Assembly: GCA_025991245.1 (NCBI GenBank)
Contig: BQMJ01000002.1
Location: forward strand, 62,001-126,000
Reading direction: 5' to 3'
Source: Galdieria partita
Lineage: Eukaryota; Rhodophyta; Bangiophyceae; Galdieriales; Galdieriaceae
Length of the DNA stretch: 64,000 bases
Shown: one piece after another, positions 19,238 to 32,783 of the stretch
Layout of the letters: each line of letters begins with the position of its first letter
Numbering within the stretch: position 1 is the first letter of the stretch
Position numbers and translations under genes: made by a program
Notes under the pieces: generated by a model
What the model was told of the DNA's origin: nothing
What the model saw: only the letters and a program-made list of their open reading frames with translations
The model's database searches: none

Positions 19238-20100
19238 ATGGAATTTTCTAAGCTAAGCTTCTTTGGCCTCTCCACTCTAAAGCCATTTTCAGGGTCATCT
19301 CTTTGCAATAATGATATACAAGAAGTATTTCAAAGAGATTGTAATTGCAACGAGAATATCTTTGAGTAGCTTCAAAAACAATGTAGAAATGCATATGACG
19401 CTATTTCAGCTGACGACTGCAAAGAATACATGTTGGATTCATCGAGGTCGTTAGTGATCTATTGTACAATGATTGCATTCCAAACGGAGCCTTATTTTAG
19501 CTGCTGCAGATGTTGCAAGTACATATTTCAAAGTCAATGTGACTATTCCTTCAAAAGAAAAAGTTTAAAGAAACGTTTGAGTTTTGTTTTTCCACTGAAG
19601 ATGAAGCAAACTTCAGCAAAGAAACGAGGCAAGTTGCATACAAGGACTGTTAGGAGCCCTTTTACAGATTTTATTTTTCTTCATAGAAGAAATAATTGTT
19701 TACAAAGGTGGACCAAGTTGGACAGAGTTGATAGTGCCTACTGTTTCCTTGTTGACAGTTGTTGGTATTTTTCCCTTTCTGGCTACTGTAGCTAGGCAAC
19801 TTTGGGTGAGATATCAACTTACAAGCAACAGAATTGTAGTCGATAGCGGTTTTCGTGGAAAGCAGCACGTACAAGTCAACTGGGATGAAGTAGTCTCCTT
19901 TCGCTCAGTCCGTCGGTTTGGAGGTATTTCGGGTGACTTTGTGTTGCAATTGAAAGACGGATCGAAACTTGAAATCCGGGTAAGTAGTCCTGATTTTACA
20001 GATAAAAGACAATAACAACATTTAGTCTATTCCAAATTATGACAAAGTTTATGAATTTCTAATCGAAAAAAACTTGAAGCCTTTCAATAAACTTTCATAG
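19238..20100 (+). CDS. Membrane protein with bacterial PH-like domain, probably plastid-targeted
   Basis: The last two exons are firm: 19687-19979 and 20026-20100. They encode LIVPTVSLLTVVGIFPFLAT (membrane segment), then RYQLTSNRIVVDSGFRG, VNWDEVVSFRSVRRFGG and FVLQLKDGSKLEIR, ending SIPNYDKVYEFLIEKNL. This strand pattern after a membrane segment is that of bacterial PH domains (bPH2/YdbT type) found in cyanobacterial and plastid proteins. The ATG at 19238 starts a Ser/Phe/Leu-rich, acid-poor stretch like a transit peptide. Exons between about 19320 and 19686 are not resolved: several splice choices keep a frame, and the best one into 19687 uses a GC donor (gcaagt). Function unknown. Confidence 0.6.
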
Positions 20101-20118
20101 AAGAAAGCTTCTCAGCGC

Positions 20119-23100
20119 TTAGTACCAAGGAAGCCAATTGGACTCCATTTGACAAATATTCTTCCAGTCCTCAGCATCTGCAATGAGACGCTGCGAATCT
20201 TCTACTTGGTTTCTTAAAGATGGTAATCTATCATCTTTTGTTTCACCAAGGCGACTTGAGATCCAATCAATACTTTCATGTAACTTGGACTCCACATCAG
20301 ATAATATGTCTTCATTCCATTCCATAAAATACTGAACTGTTCGAGAAGAAGTTTTCGATGAGGCTGTCTGCCCAATATATTGTGAATCCGTACCACGTGT
20401 TATTGTTGCAGCCTGCTTCGATGCATATAATGAAATAATATCTTCACGGACAAAGTATTCCAAAAGTAACTTTAGCAACTTTGCCCGCTCAAATATTGCC
20501 ATACGTGAAAGCTGAAAGCTAGTAAAAAAGTAACCCAAGTGACCAAAACATCGAAGCCAATTGGATATATTAGGCGTTAAACGGAAAGGAACCGCATCTT
20601 CCGATTCTACCACTCTTCGATTCGAAAGTAAAGTACGCAATCCTGCAAAGATGACTGTCCCATTTTCATCATCTAAAAGTATATTCTGAGGCTTACGACA
20701 ACCTAAACCCAGAAAATATTGAACACAACAGTTGACTGCATAACTTGCACTAAATTCTTTTTGAAGTTGGAACAAACTAGCTATGTCCTTCATATGACTA
20801 GTAAACCATTCCTCCAATATGTTCTTTGGAATATAATTTGCAATGATCTTTTCAAATGCTTTCAACCTACATTGAATCAAATACTCCTTTTGCGACATCT
20901 TGTCCTTCCACTCTTCATGACCAGATGAAATCAGTAAGTTTCCATAATGTTCACGAAAATCCCCAGTCACTTTATCTAGTTCTATCCCTGTAGAACTACA
21001 ATAGTCAAGTATAGGCTGCATAAGAGAAACATTCATTGGTCGACCATTGCAAACCAATAAACGCGAATGTGTACCGGTTGGTATGGAATGCAATGTCTTC
21101 AGCCTTAGTCTCCTTCGAGTTGTACTTGTATGCCTTTCTAAACAAAGTTCACTTATTAGAGTTAACAAATGTGACGTTCTTTCTTCTGCACGTTGCAAAG
21201 ACGCGCTCACACTTGACTCCGCAATAAAGTGATAGATCATACCATCCGTTCCAAGGATCTGAATACGTCGACTATAAGAACCGCCTTCATTATTAACTAT
21301 AACATGTGGAATTAACCTATCGATACGTGGAAAACTTTCAACAGGAGGCTCCCCAGTCCAACCGTGATAAAAACCAAAGACTTCAATAGAAGAAGATAAG
21401 GAATACCCAAAGGCATCTACTAAGTATCGGGACAGTCGTTCTAAATATCGAACATTATGTTGTCTTTCAATTCGCTGCTGTATGATTTTCTTCCATCGCT
21501 GCAGTCGAACAATAAGTTCGTCAACATCATTAGGGAAGTTTTCTGCTGTTTGAGGTGCAACTTCTCTTTCAAATGATTCCTTCAAATCGGATAAATAATA
21601 GGGTACTCGAAATTCACCCCTTTCCGATAGACCAGTTCCAAAACAAAGTTTCGAAACTTCTTCCAAAGCAGCTCGAACAGAAGAAGAAATTTCCTTTTGG
21701 CTGCTATGCAATGATACTTGACTGCATCTTTGCAAGACTACATTCATTAGGCTATACAATTGTTCTTCAGGTTGAGATTTCAATTTGACACTCAGTTCGG
21801 AACAGAGACGTTCCAAATCCATATACAATAAGTGATTCTTCTCAACTATTTGAAGCATGATATGATCGGCGATTTCAAAAGGCGAGACAAAACTAGGTTG
21901 GACTGTCGCTTGACTATTATCTTCTTCTATTGTGTTCTCTTCAGATGCATTTACTCCTGAAGAACTCATACTACCCTGAGAATCTCTACCATCAAAAGAA
22001 GACAAAGCAGCTTCACTCTGATACTGTTTAGAGCCTTGCGAAAATGATAAATGTGAATTATTACTAGAACCAAGATGCATCTTTTCATAGGATAACATTG
22101 CAGTTTGTGCACGAGCTGCAGCTTGTTCTGCTTGAAATTTTGCTTCTTGCAGAAGACGCTCTGCCTCAGATGGATGATAATTGGTACCCCATTGACCTGT
22201 CCTATAAAGTTCTTGCAATTCTTCATACTTCTTTTTCAACAATTCTGCATGTTTCTTCTGTTCCCTGGCGTACTTTTCCGCAGCGGTATCCGGCAATGCT
22301 TGAATAGGTCTTCTGGGATAATTCACTGCTTCAACGCTTTGCATCTTCTCTGGACGGTCTACAAGCTTTCTCTCTTCCATGAAACTTCTCAATGTATAGA
22401 AAATTGCTTGTGGGTAGGCTTGAGCTACTTTAACCAAGGCTTTGTATAATACAAGTCCCTCTTTCCGTGTCAACATACATATGAGTTCAGCTATCCAAGG
22501 AATCCAAACCCAAGTCGGCAACACATTCAGGTGTTGTTCAAATATGTTCACTATATCAGGTTGATCCGATGACTTTGTTTCCCCTTCTTTAAATTGACTT
22601 GACGAAACTCCATCTACAACTCCTAAACTTGACATTGTAGTTTCTGTGACAGACGCTGTCCCTGGCCTCTCTGATTTGGATTTCATTGCAACAGACAAAG
22701 AAAATAATCGTAAAATACGTGCAATCTTCATTCGAGAACGCTTAGAGCCAAATGTAATAGCTTGAAAATAACAATTAACTGCTGCAGCTGCCCATTTAAA
22801 ATCTCGAGATTTTGTAAATATATCATCACAATATTCTCCCCAAGACAACCATCCAGAAGATAAATCTCCACAATGACTTAAAGCAGTAGCAAACATTTGA
22901 TTGGCATCTTCCAAATAACCCAATCTATGATGAAGTTTAGCTTTTAGAATCAAGAATTGAGCTTGTTGATATTTGCCAAAATTTTCAACATTACAGCTGT
23001 TAATTTGATTCAAACCAAATTGCAGGGAAGAAGAATTTGCCTTGTCTTCCATAAAACATTCTAGTTGCAAACTTGACTTTGCCTGTTGTTTGACTTTGGT

Positions 23101-26100
23101 AAAATATTCAGTGGTATGCATAGTTGGAAAATGATACATCTTCTGGAAACACTGCAAACACACTTCTGTCAATCCCTGCTTCCGAGCGACCTTTGCCAAT
23201 GTATTTACACTCCAAGCACTTTCATTAACACCAATACTCAAAAGATTGGAAGGCACTTCAAATCCACGACTGTCTTTAACTGCTTGAAAGGCATTTACCA
23301 AAACCGTATACATATGACTTCTCCAAGTTAATAGCTCGTTCCAATAAGTCAAATATTCCCATTGATTTGGCAAACGCTCTCTCCAGCCGGTTAGTATCTT
23401 CAAAGCATAGTTAGAATCTATCAAATAAACGAATATCTTCTAATGATATCGTACCTGAAATATTTTTTCTAATCGCGACTCTTCATATACTTGGTTTCGA
23501 GCAAAGGAATTCAACTCCAATAATATTCGACTACTTTCTTCTAATTCAACCAGTAAATTGCCTTTGAAACTTAAACTATTCAAAACTTCTACATGCATGG
23601 GACGAGATATGGATTTGAAACGATTCAAAAGTTCCTGATATCCTTGTGAAAATAGGTATCCGACATTTTCCAACTTGTTTTCTTGCAAATGCAAAGAAAT
23701 CTGATAAATTTTCAACTGGAAATTATCGTCAACAGGATATTTGTTGGAAACTTCCTTGAGTGCAGCCCAGTCTGGAAGTCTCCAAAGACATTCATGCAAT
23801 AAGTCTGTATGCACTACACTTCTCGAAAAGTCCGTTAAAATATCCCACTGATTGAGTTGTTTCGCACTTTCTATCCACGCCTCCTCTATAGCTACAATAT
23901 GATTACTAGTAAGATTGTGACTTCCGCCTTCTTGATATGCATTCATGGCTTCCAAAGCAATGTGCTGGGCATCATTCCAACGCTCCAATTCCATCATTAA
24001 AAAAACATCTCTACTATATTCACTATCACTTTGTAGCTGCTTCAATGTTTCCCAATAAGAATCCCATTCTTGTAAATCCTTGTAAATGGCGGCTTTAGCA
24101 TCCAATAAATATTTCCATTCATACATGGTACTTTCTTCTAGAACTGTCGAAGAACTCACTGACACCGGAAAAAGCTGTTGAACTCTTTTCTGCAATAATC
24201 TCAAACATATCGAGTGACAGCGAAAGTGAATTCCTAAAAATGCCAAAATTTCAGGTGCCAAACGTGGAAACACATCTCCACAATACTCAACACTAGTCAA
24301 AATTGATTGGACAACATTGGGTTCCTGAATTCTCTGAATCGAATGATACCTTTTCGCAACTAATTTGCACACGGACTCTTCCAGGAATGTCTGTCTGCTT
24401 GCATCGCTTTGTTTCCAAAAGAACGAAAACAGTTCCTTCCAAATAATCTCTCCTGTCCACGAACAATATTTGACAAGTTGTTGAAGAGTTTCCTTCATAT
24501 TGTTCCAAGTGACTTCATTTCCTTTCTTGAATAATCTCTCTATATCATCGAAATATGTCAAAAGGTAGTCCGAATCTACTTGCATGGAATCGGAAGTTTC
24601 ACAAAGCCTTGGAATATCTTCAAAAGATTCTTGTGAATACAAATGAATAGAATTTGCCTCAATGTTTTCTAACACAAGTTCACTTCCCAATGACAGCCAA
24701 TAATAATCTGCAAATGATTCCCAGTCTTTCTCCGAAACAATCCAGTAAAGAATGTCGAATGGGTGAAGGCCTTTCAATTTTTCTTCTCTCATCCAAATGT
24801 CTACAAGTTGCCTATGTATGCGCCAGTCACGACTAGATAAACCACAGGCCAGTGTTCGTTCCAGTTTTGAAAAATATTCTTGAAACTCATCTCGTCTTTG
24901 AGAAAAAATTACCATTAAGAGCCTATAAAAATCATCCAAAATAACTTTAGCGCATTCATTCCTTTCAAAATGATGAAGTTTCCCAATAAGCTGAACTTTT
25001 TCCTTTGTAGCTAAATATTTAGTACTAGAAGACAAATCATCTGGATTGTCACAACCACATATCCATAAACGAATGCTCTCTAGTACTCGTTTCAAAATAA
25101 ATTCTACCGAGCAGTTGTCAATAATCACTATAACTGACTGCATAAGATATCTGCGTTCCTCCCCATGCAAGAAAGATAATCGATCAGAAAGAATGCCGAT
25201 AAGTAAACTTATTAAATGATCTACTGCTTCATTTCTCTCGTTATCCGAATCTTTCTTATTTATTACATGACTAGAAGCTTCCTTCAGTCTTCTATCTGCA
25301 ATCCATCCGCTACTCCTTTCCTTTACAGCCTGTATCAATACCTTTGTCAAGTATTCAATCACAGTGTCATCAATTGCAATATTCAAGGGAAGTAAAGCAA
25401 TAAGTAATTCAGCAACATTTCGAAGCCACAAAATATTATCCATTGGAGACCCTGCGTCCTTTACTTCCGTACACAAGTCATGAACCAGCTGATCAAGATA
25501 CTGCTTCCCATTATCAGTATCTATGTCGGGAATCGACTTGAGCACTTTCCCTATCACCTTAACCACTTCCCATGTACTTCCACGTGCACACGCCTTTACT
25601 AAGAATTTTATATATTTGAAACGTTCCTTAAAGAAATCGAGATCATGATATTTGCTAGCAAGATGAAATAGAATCCATGCCAAGCAATATTTCAGATGCA
25701 AACTACCTTCATTAAAAGATGGCGAGTCGGTAATTGAAGCGTTTCTGGATGTACTGAGAGTTGGAGAAGAATCGGGTAAGTGAGACTTGGAGTCCTCTCT
25801 TCGTATCTCATTTTGAACACCTGTAGAAGTACCTGAAGAATGCACAGAACTGGTGCCTCCATCATGTCCCGTATCTTCTGTTGCAATTTCACCACTACGA
25901 GAGGAGGTAAAGTTCACTAGTGATTCAAGCTGATGAATATTGAGATCAAAATGATGCCAAATACGACATGAAAATGAAAGAATAGCGTAACATTCCATCA
26001 ACAAGTCGTTAATATTCGAAAAATTATCCATGATCAGTAAAGTCAATCGAAAGACTATTTTCTGCGACAAGTCCACCAGGTACCTTGAAGAATCGTTGCC

Positions 26101-29100
26101 ATTTTCCATAATGTTTCCTCCTTTTGAATGGGAGAAGAAGATATTAACATTCTCTCCTCCTTCTTCTACATCTTGATCAGTCATGGAATTAGTGACATTT
26201 TTATTACTACTCTCTTCTTCTTCTTTGCTCCAAAATTCCCATTTTAGTAAAAGTCTCACCAAATCAAGAATCATTCTTCGAAATTCCAGCATCGTATTGG
26301 CACTCGAAGTAAACTTCTTTAGCGCTCCTGTCAGTAACGGAATAAAGAGTGAACGGGTAGGATAAAACATTAAGGGGTACTTGGATATCATATACCAAAT
26401 GTGCGCCAAACGTGGACAGCTAAAACCTTCATCTGACAAAATTTTTCTAGTATATCGAGCAATGGTGGGAGCCTTTCCAGAAGTTGGTTCGTCACTTACA
26501 CGAAGTGGAATGATTGGAGTAATAATAGAGAGCGCGTGTCGAGTTAAAACCTTCCCTTCTGTGTTCCACGCTCGAAGTAGAGCTAAGAATACTTGACAAA
26601 CCACCTTCTCAGGAGCTTGAAATGCTTCGAAGAACCTCGAAATCATCACAAATGCCCAATACTTGGAATAACTATCGTCTTTCTTCAAATTATCCCATCC
26701 GAACTTGATGAGTTCCTTACGGAACTCCAGTAATTCATTAGGAATATATATAATCAACAACGTCGATAGCCTCAGCAACTCGCTAGATAAACCATCATCG
26801 CTCCATCTTTCACTATGACTATCAAGCAACTGATTTACCAGAGCTTCTAGGAGGTATTGTGGAATCTGTATAGCCTCTGGAGAATCACGAAAACTTCTTT
26901 CTAAGCTAGGGATTAGGTACAATTGTAAGCAAGAAGATAGTACAAAGGGAGGAGATGAACCATCGGAAGCGATCTGCAAAAAATGCTTAAAGACTTCCAC
27001 TGAAGGAATCGCAATACCATATTCTTGTTCGCTATTATTCAGAAATTTCTTCACAAACGTAAAATCCATCAAGTGTCTTTCACGTCCAAAAAGAGAAAAC
27101 AATAGAAATAAGACGTCCATTTGGTAAGGATTTCTACAATAATATAGGATAACTATTTGAATCAGTTGTCGTGAGGCATCCAAATATTCCAAATCATTCG
27201 AAAAATCCCCTGAAAACAAAGATTGGACAAAAAAAACTTGCCATAGACGATGTAATGAATTATAGACAACCATGTTATCTTGAAGCCAACTCGGTTGCCA
27301 AGTTGCCAAAACTCGAATAACTACAATACCTACAAGAACAGAAGGCCATTCCAATCCCGAAACTCCATCTTCTACAAGCATCTCAATGTATTTTACATAA
27401 TTCTCAATCAAAACTTTGCGCAATGGTTCAGCATCTTTTGCCTCAATGAATGATACGAAAAGATGTCGAAAACGTTCATTTGCGATCATTTTGAAAAGGT
27501 AATCTAAGCTCTCTCGGGGAAAAGCATTACAAAAAGATAACATTGGATCACGAAATGGTGAAAACGAAACGGAACGCGCAGAGTCCAAAGTCTTGAGAGG
27601 AGGTGTTGATATATTAACAAAGTCTTCCAGTTGTAGAAGAGATTTGAAAAAAGCATCTTGATATTCTATGACAGAGGGAGGAAGTTTGGAAAATATACGC
27701 GCAACTCCAACTGGTAAACGCCAATCCAGATTGACTGATGGCTCCTGATTCTGCGTACAAGAATGAATAAACACTTTCAAATGTTCTAGAAGCTTTTCTA
27801 TGATGGCTCGATTAAACCAACCGCTGAATAAACCTAAAACCCTTTCCAATCCATGTAAACATCGAACACTCAATTTATGACTATCTCCAAAAGCACTTAA
27901 CAATGGCTTCAAATTATTATGAAGATCTTCCTTGGAAAGACAGTGTTGTTCAATGAGAAGTTGAAGACAATCCATACTCAGGCAGCTAATTTCTTCATTA
28001 TTGCTTTCCAACGACTGAAACAGAATCTTGTTGATTTTCTGCAAAAGTTCATTACAGGCTTTGTTTGATGTCCATACATTCAAATAAGATGCCAACTCTT
28101 CCACACTCCTAAAATGCGACCCTACACATGTAATCAATGTTCTGATAAATTTAAGACACTGAATCTTAAGAGGCACAATAAAACGGATGACACCTTCATC
28201 TGTCAATCGATTATCGACCAACTTGTAGAGAGCCATATCATCCGCTTCAACTAGACGATTATGTGTAGAGTCGTCTGCAATAATCAAAATGTTTTTCAGA
28301 AGCATATAGAAATCTGCTATTCTCTGCTCCGAAGAAGTCTCTTCTGGTTTTCTAGTAGTTGCTCTCTCGAATTCGTCGTCACCTTGAATTCCCAAACCAA
28401 ACGAGTCCGGAGTTATGATTCCAGTTTCTAATAAGAAACATGTCGTAGAAATGTAAGCTACTTGCTTTCCAAATGAAGAAAACCTTATAGACTTCATAAG
28501 CAATATTTTTAAACATTGATCAAACGTTATATTGAAGACATCTAAAATAGACATTTCCAATGCATTTGCTATTTCAGTGATCAACTTCTGTACAAATAAA
28601 CGACATCCTTCTGCCGATGAACAAAGCTCTGAGGCAAACGAAGTGTACAACTCCAAAGGAAAAGAATGCTTTTCCCACGTTTGTTGTTCTCCGGTAGTTT
28701 TCGAAATAAGCAATCCCTTCAGTTGCTCAATTTCAAAGGAGAGCTTAGTAGGGTACTCTTCAGAATCTCTGATTACACTGAACACGCCTCTTAAAATATG
28801 CAAAAAGAACACATCGGATAAAGGATTCAATATTAAAGTATCATCAATATTCTCGACACTCAACAAAATACCTTTTAACGCCATAGCTTTTATAGCTAGC
28901 TTCTTGGAGTAGCACATATGTATAAAGGAATTTAAACAAAATATTAGCACAGGATGATGTCGAAACAGATCTGCTCCCAAAATATCTTTAAATACTTGAA
29001 AAAATCTGCAAATCATGGAAAGTGAAAATTCCATCATATCAAAAGAGCCATCTTCAATGAGTTGAAAAAGTGCAACTACTATACTCAATGGGACTGCATA

Positions 29101-32100
29101 GTTATCTATACTCGTTGTTTCCGCATCCATTAAAATAAAACGATACACAAAATACTCCAATAACTGATGGAAGAAGGTCTGTGGGTCTCCACTTAGAAAG
29201 GAGTTCAAAGTACTATTCGCAGCAATACAAGCAATATCTCTTACAAGTTCCGTAAGTAACTTTCTTTCCTTGTTTCTGAAATAATAAAAGGAGTCTCTCA
29301 TATACATTTCTCTCCTTCCGACTAAAACTCTTTCGAGCATCTTCCTGCCATGAACACTTCCAACAATGTTCTTCACGTGACTTGTCATTTGTTGCTGTGA
29401 TGAAAAATCATTTGCAATAAGTAACAAAGTCAAGGATTTGAGCAGAAAGTATGCATACTTTCTCATGTCTAATGAATCTCTGTTTGAAGATTCTATCTGC
29501 AGAGTCTTTGTTAAATGTGAATCTTCTAAAATATCGGAGCAAAATTCAATCAATTCTTTCATGTTCAATTGCAAACCTTCCACGTTACTTTCCAACAGTT
29601 GCAAATAAAGAGATTCTCCCTGTCGTCGATGTAACTGCAATGACAAAATATCCGAGCCATATTTGCGACAGGTGCCTCCTAACTTCCCTAGTATCTTCAA
29701 GAAGCTCGAGGAAAGTCTTTGTGAAGAGTTATAGACTCCATTCCACAATGCTTGCATAAACGTGGGTTGCATAGTTTCCAAAATGCTTTCCAAATATTCG
29801 GGATGTAGCATTTCGATCCAAAACTCTAAAGTTCTAAGTCCTAACAGTATAATATCAGGACTATCCGATTGCAGTGCTAACATTAAGGGCCTCATGTGTA
29901 AGGTTAAATGAGGAAGAATAGAGGAAGGACGAGCAGGTATCGTCAAACAAAGCTCTATCAACAAGTCACGATATGCATCATACAAACCAGTTTCAAGAAA
30001 ACTAACAAGGTCCACCAAAATAACTCGAAGCAACGGAATCATGTCTTTATACAACAGTTCAAATTTTCCTCCCGTCAAAGATTTAAAGAAAGCTCGAAGT
30101 AAGCGGAAATAATTGTAAGGATGCGAACTCCCTTTAGCTCGGTTTAGACTTCCTTTTACAATGGTAAAGATATAAGGTCTAAGTGCTGCTTCATTCTCAG
30201 TAAATAAAGTAACCGAAGCAAATAATGTCTTAAACAAACTGAGATATACAGAGTTATTCCCACTGCTCTCAATCAAATCCTTCGAGTCACTCAATTGTGC
30301 ATTTGCAGATAAGGAATCTGTAGAGACACAACCACTTGACGGAACGGAATCTGTCTCCAGTAGATAGAGATGTTGAGTTAAGTAAGAGAGAAGAATATTC
30401 ACACAGAATTTCGAAATATGCTGACTAGCAATGAGGTGCTGAAATATTTGCAACACAAATGGCTGCTCAAGAATACTGCTACATAGCTTACTCACACAAA
30501 CAGAAAATATTTCTTGGAAACTCTTTGGATTAAGTTCAGTAAATATATGAGAGAAAAGATTCACCAGTTCCTTTTCTTCCTTCTCATCTGTCATTCGATA
30601 CTTTCGAAGATTACTAAGACAGTTGCACCCTAATAGAAGAAGCCGAATCATAAGCAAACATTCCTCTTCAGTTAACTTTCTAGAACTAAAGTTGATCGGA
30701 GCGTTCAAAACACCTCCACCATGTGACGGTCTACTTCCAATGTTCGAACTATCTGTCGTGTCTGATAATTGCAAACTACTCAGTAAAGTTCGTATTCCTT
30801 GCATCATAGTTTTAACTAAAAGTTTACAATCAGTAATTTCCTTTTCAATTTGATTGCGGTGCAACTCTTCTCTTTCAATAATAGCAACATCAACTGTCTT
30901 CGGAACTTTGGAATCTTTGTTCGAAAACTCAGTCAGAAAACTAGTCGTTAGAACATGTTCCAATCTCTCAAGCTGTTCAAATGAAGCCATACTCAGAATC
31001 CAAGAATAATTATCACCCTTAAGAACACAATTGGTTTCTATTTGCTGTTCTTCTACATATTTCGAATTGTCTGCTAAAAGTGATATGCGCTCTATCAAAC
31101 TCTCAAAACGTTCCACAAATGTGGCTATGATGCGAGCAAACAATGCTTTCTTCGATAAACTTCCTTCCGATTGATTCTGAGCAGTTTCTGAAAGACTAAC
31201 CAGCAGCTTCGCAGAAGTAAACTGAACAGGCAGACTTAAACTTGTATTCAAAATATTCTTACAAAATATCGAAACGACTCTTTTCAAAATATCATAAGAA
31301 AGGTCTTGTCTCATCAAATGAACAAGTTCGGCAAGAAAAGAATAGCCTAGAGACATTACGCTTTCACTAATGAATTCAGACGAACCAAAAAGAGTAGACT
31401 CGTCAATCAAGTTTTCCAATTCCGCTGCAAAGCTAGAGCGTAATGAAGTTCCAAGAATATGTCTCGTCGCAACCAGTAACTCTTTACGACTTTGGACACA
31501 TTCTGAAGGACATCGTCTTAACAAACGAACGATGACATTAGCAATGGACTTGTCCAGAAATTGAACATATTCATAAAAGTCTTTGATAAGAAATGAAAAA
31601 AATTGGACTATCTTCACTTGGCATAGAATAAAATCCTGAAAAACTGGCTTTAGACTGGAATCCTGAGGTTCTGAGGCATCTAAAGATACAGTATCGAACA
31701 TTGAAGTAACCAAAGAAGGTAGAAAACTTTTGGCAACTTCGGGATACAATTGCACCAAATAAAGGACAAGCAAAGGGCATTCCACCAATACTCGAAAAGA
31801 TTCCGTACTCTTGAAGTTCCTCTGGGAGGTTGTCGAGGCCTGTGAATAGGAAGCTTCTATCGAAGAACGGCTAGACTGCTGGGAAGAATCTCTTAAAAAA
31901 TACATGTTGACCATACTTCGAACGTTTTGATACAGGAAAATCAAAAAATCTACCAATTCACGAACATACGGAAACAGAGTATTTCGAAAGTGTCGATAAA
32001 GACCAAAAATGAGCTTTATACAAGGCGTTCCTAGGTCATTGGTGCTACTTTGCAACAAGCCGAGGCAAGTTTTCAACAAGACCGGGGCATACGGCTCGAG

Positions 32101-32415
32101 GCAAGCATCCTGCGGAAGATGCGCGACCAAGTCCAAAGTGGTGGCCTTGAACTTTTTCTCTTCATTACTTTGAGTTGAATCGCTTTCCAAAATACTTTTA
32201 AAGATGGGAAAAAACACTTGTAGGAACTCTGTGTATACTTCAGGGTTTGAGAATTCTATCGTCTCCCTCAACTCGGCCAGCACCTGTAGTTTTCGAGTAG
32301 GCTCTAGATAATACAGTCATTCACTTCTCTTCTTTGGTGTATAACTAAGCTTACCGACATCTCTGGCTTTGAGAGTATCAACCCAGCTCTGGTAAGAAGA
32401 GCCTGGTGCCGACAT
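20119..32415 (-). CDS. TRRAP: TRRAP/Tra1-like PIKK-family pseudokinase, SAGA/NuA4 scaffold
   Basis: Three exons: a short one from the ATG at 32415, a single 8.8-kb exon 23491-32283 and 20119-23436 after a 54-base intron; about 4,050 aa. The bulk is helical HEAT/TPR-like repeat, then a FAT region (FEQHLNVLPTWVWIPWIAEL), a kinase-like lobe and a FATC end NICQMESNWLPWY. In the kinase-like lobe the usual HRDxxxxN is CRKPQN in LGCRKPQNILLDDENG, and DFG is FAG in VIFAGLRTLL, so it should not phosphorylate, as in all known TRRAP/Tra1 proteins. The protein recruits histone acetyltransferase complexes to activators in the nucleus. The donor of the first exon is uncertain: the good gtaagc at 32355 breaks the frame, and a weaker GT three bases earlier keeps it; a microexon is possible. 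Confidence 0.9.
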
Positions 32416-32425
32416 CCAAGATTGT

Positions 32426-32680
32426 ATGGACAACTCCAATCTTCGTCATTTGAAAGCATGGCGAAGATGTGCATTTCTTAGACGACACTCTAATGGAAGC
32501 CTTTCAAAGTTATTCGCTTGTATGCAAAACAATTGTTTGAAAACACTACAGTATCTTCAAGAAATACTTTCAGATCGTTTCTCACGGTATTCTAGTGTCA
32601 TAAATTTCCAAGAATTTCACTTAGAGTCTATCATTGAAAAGGCAGGATGGTTATTTACAATTTCCTCAGCAGCTCATTGA
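32426..32680 (+). CDS. Small hypothetical ORF, 84 aa
   Basis: Open from the ATG at 32426 to TGA 32680, basic and Cys/Leu-containing, with no recognisable domain or signal. It starts 10 bases from the TRRAP start codon on the other strand. It may be a true small gene, an upstream exon of the WD40 gene that follows, or simply part of that gene's 5' leader. No splice choice tested joins it cleanly to the WD40 exons. Confidence 0.25.
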   Translation: MDNSNLRHLKAWRRCAFLRRHSNGSLSKLFACMQNNCLKTLQYLQEILSDRFSRYSSVINFQEFHLESIIEKAGWLFTISSAAH

Positions 32681-32783
32681 CATGGGAATCTCTATCTATC
32701 TTCATTGGCCCTTCGTCCAATATTCAAATTCAAGGCTGAGCGCCAACTGCGGTACGCTATTTGGTTGGAGGAAAATATTCCAT

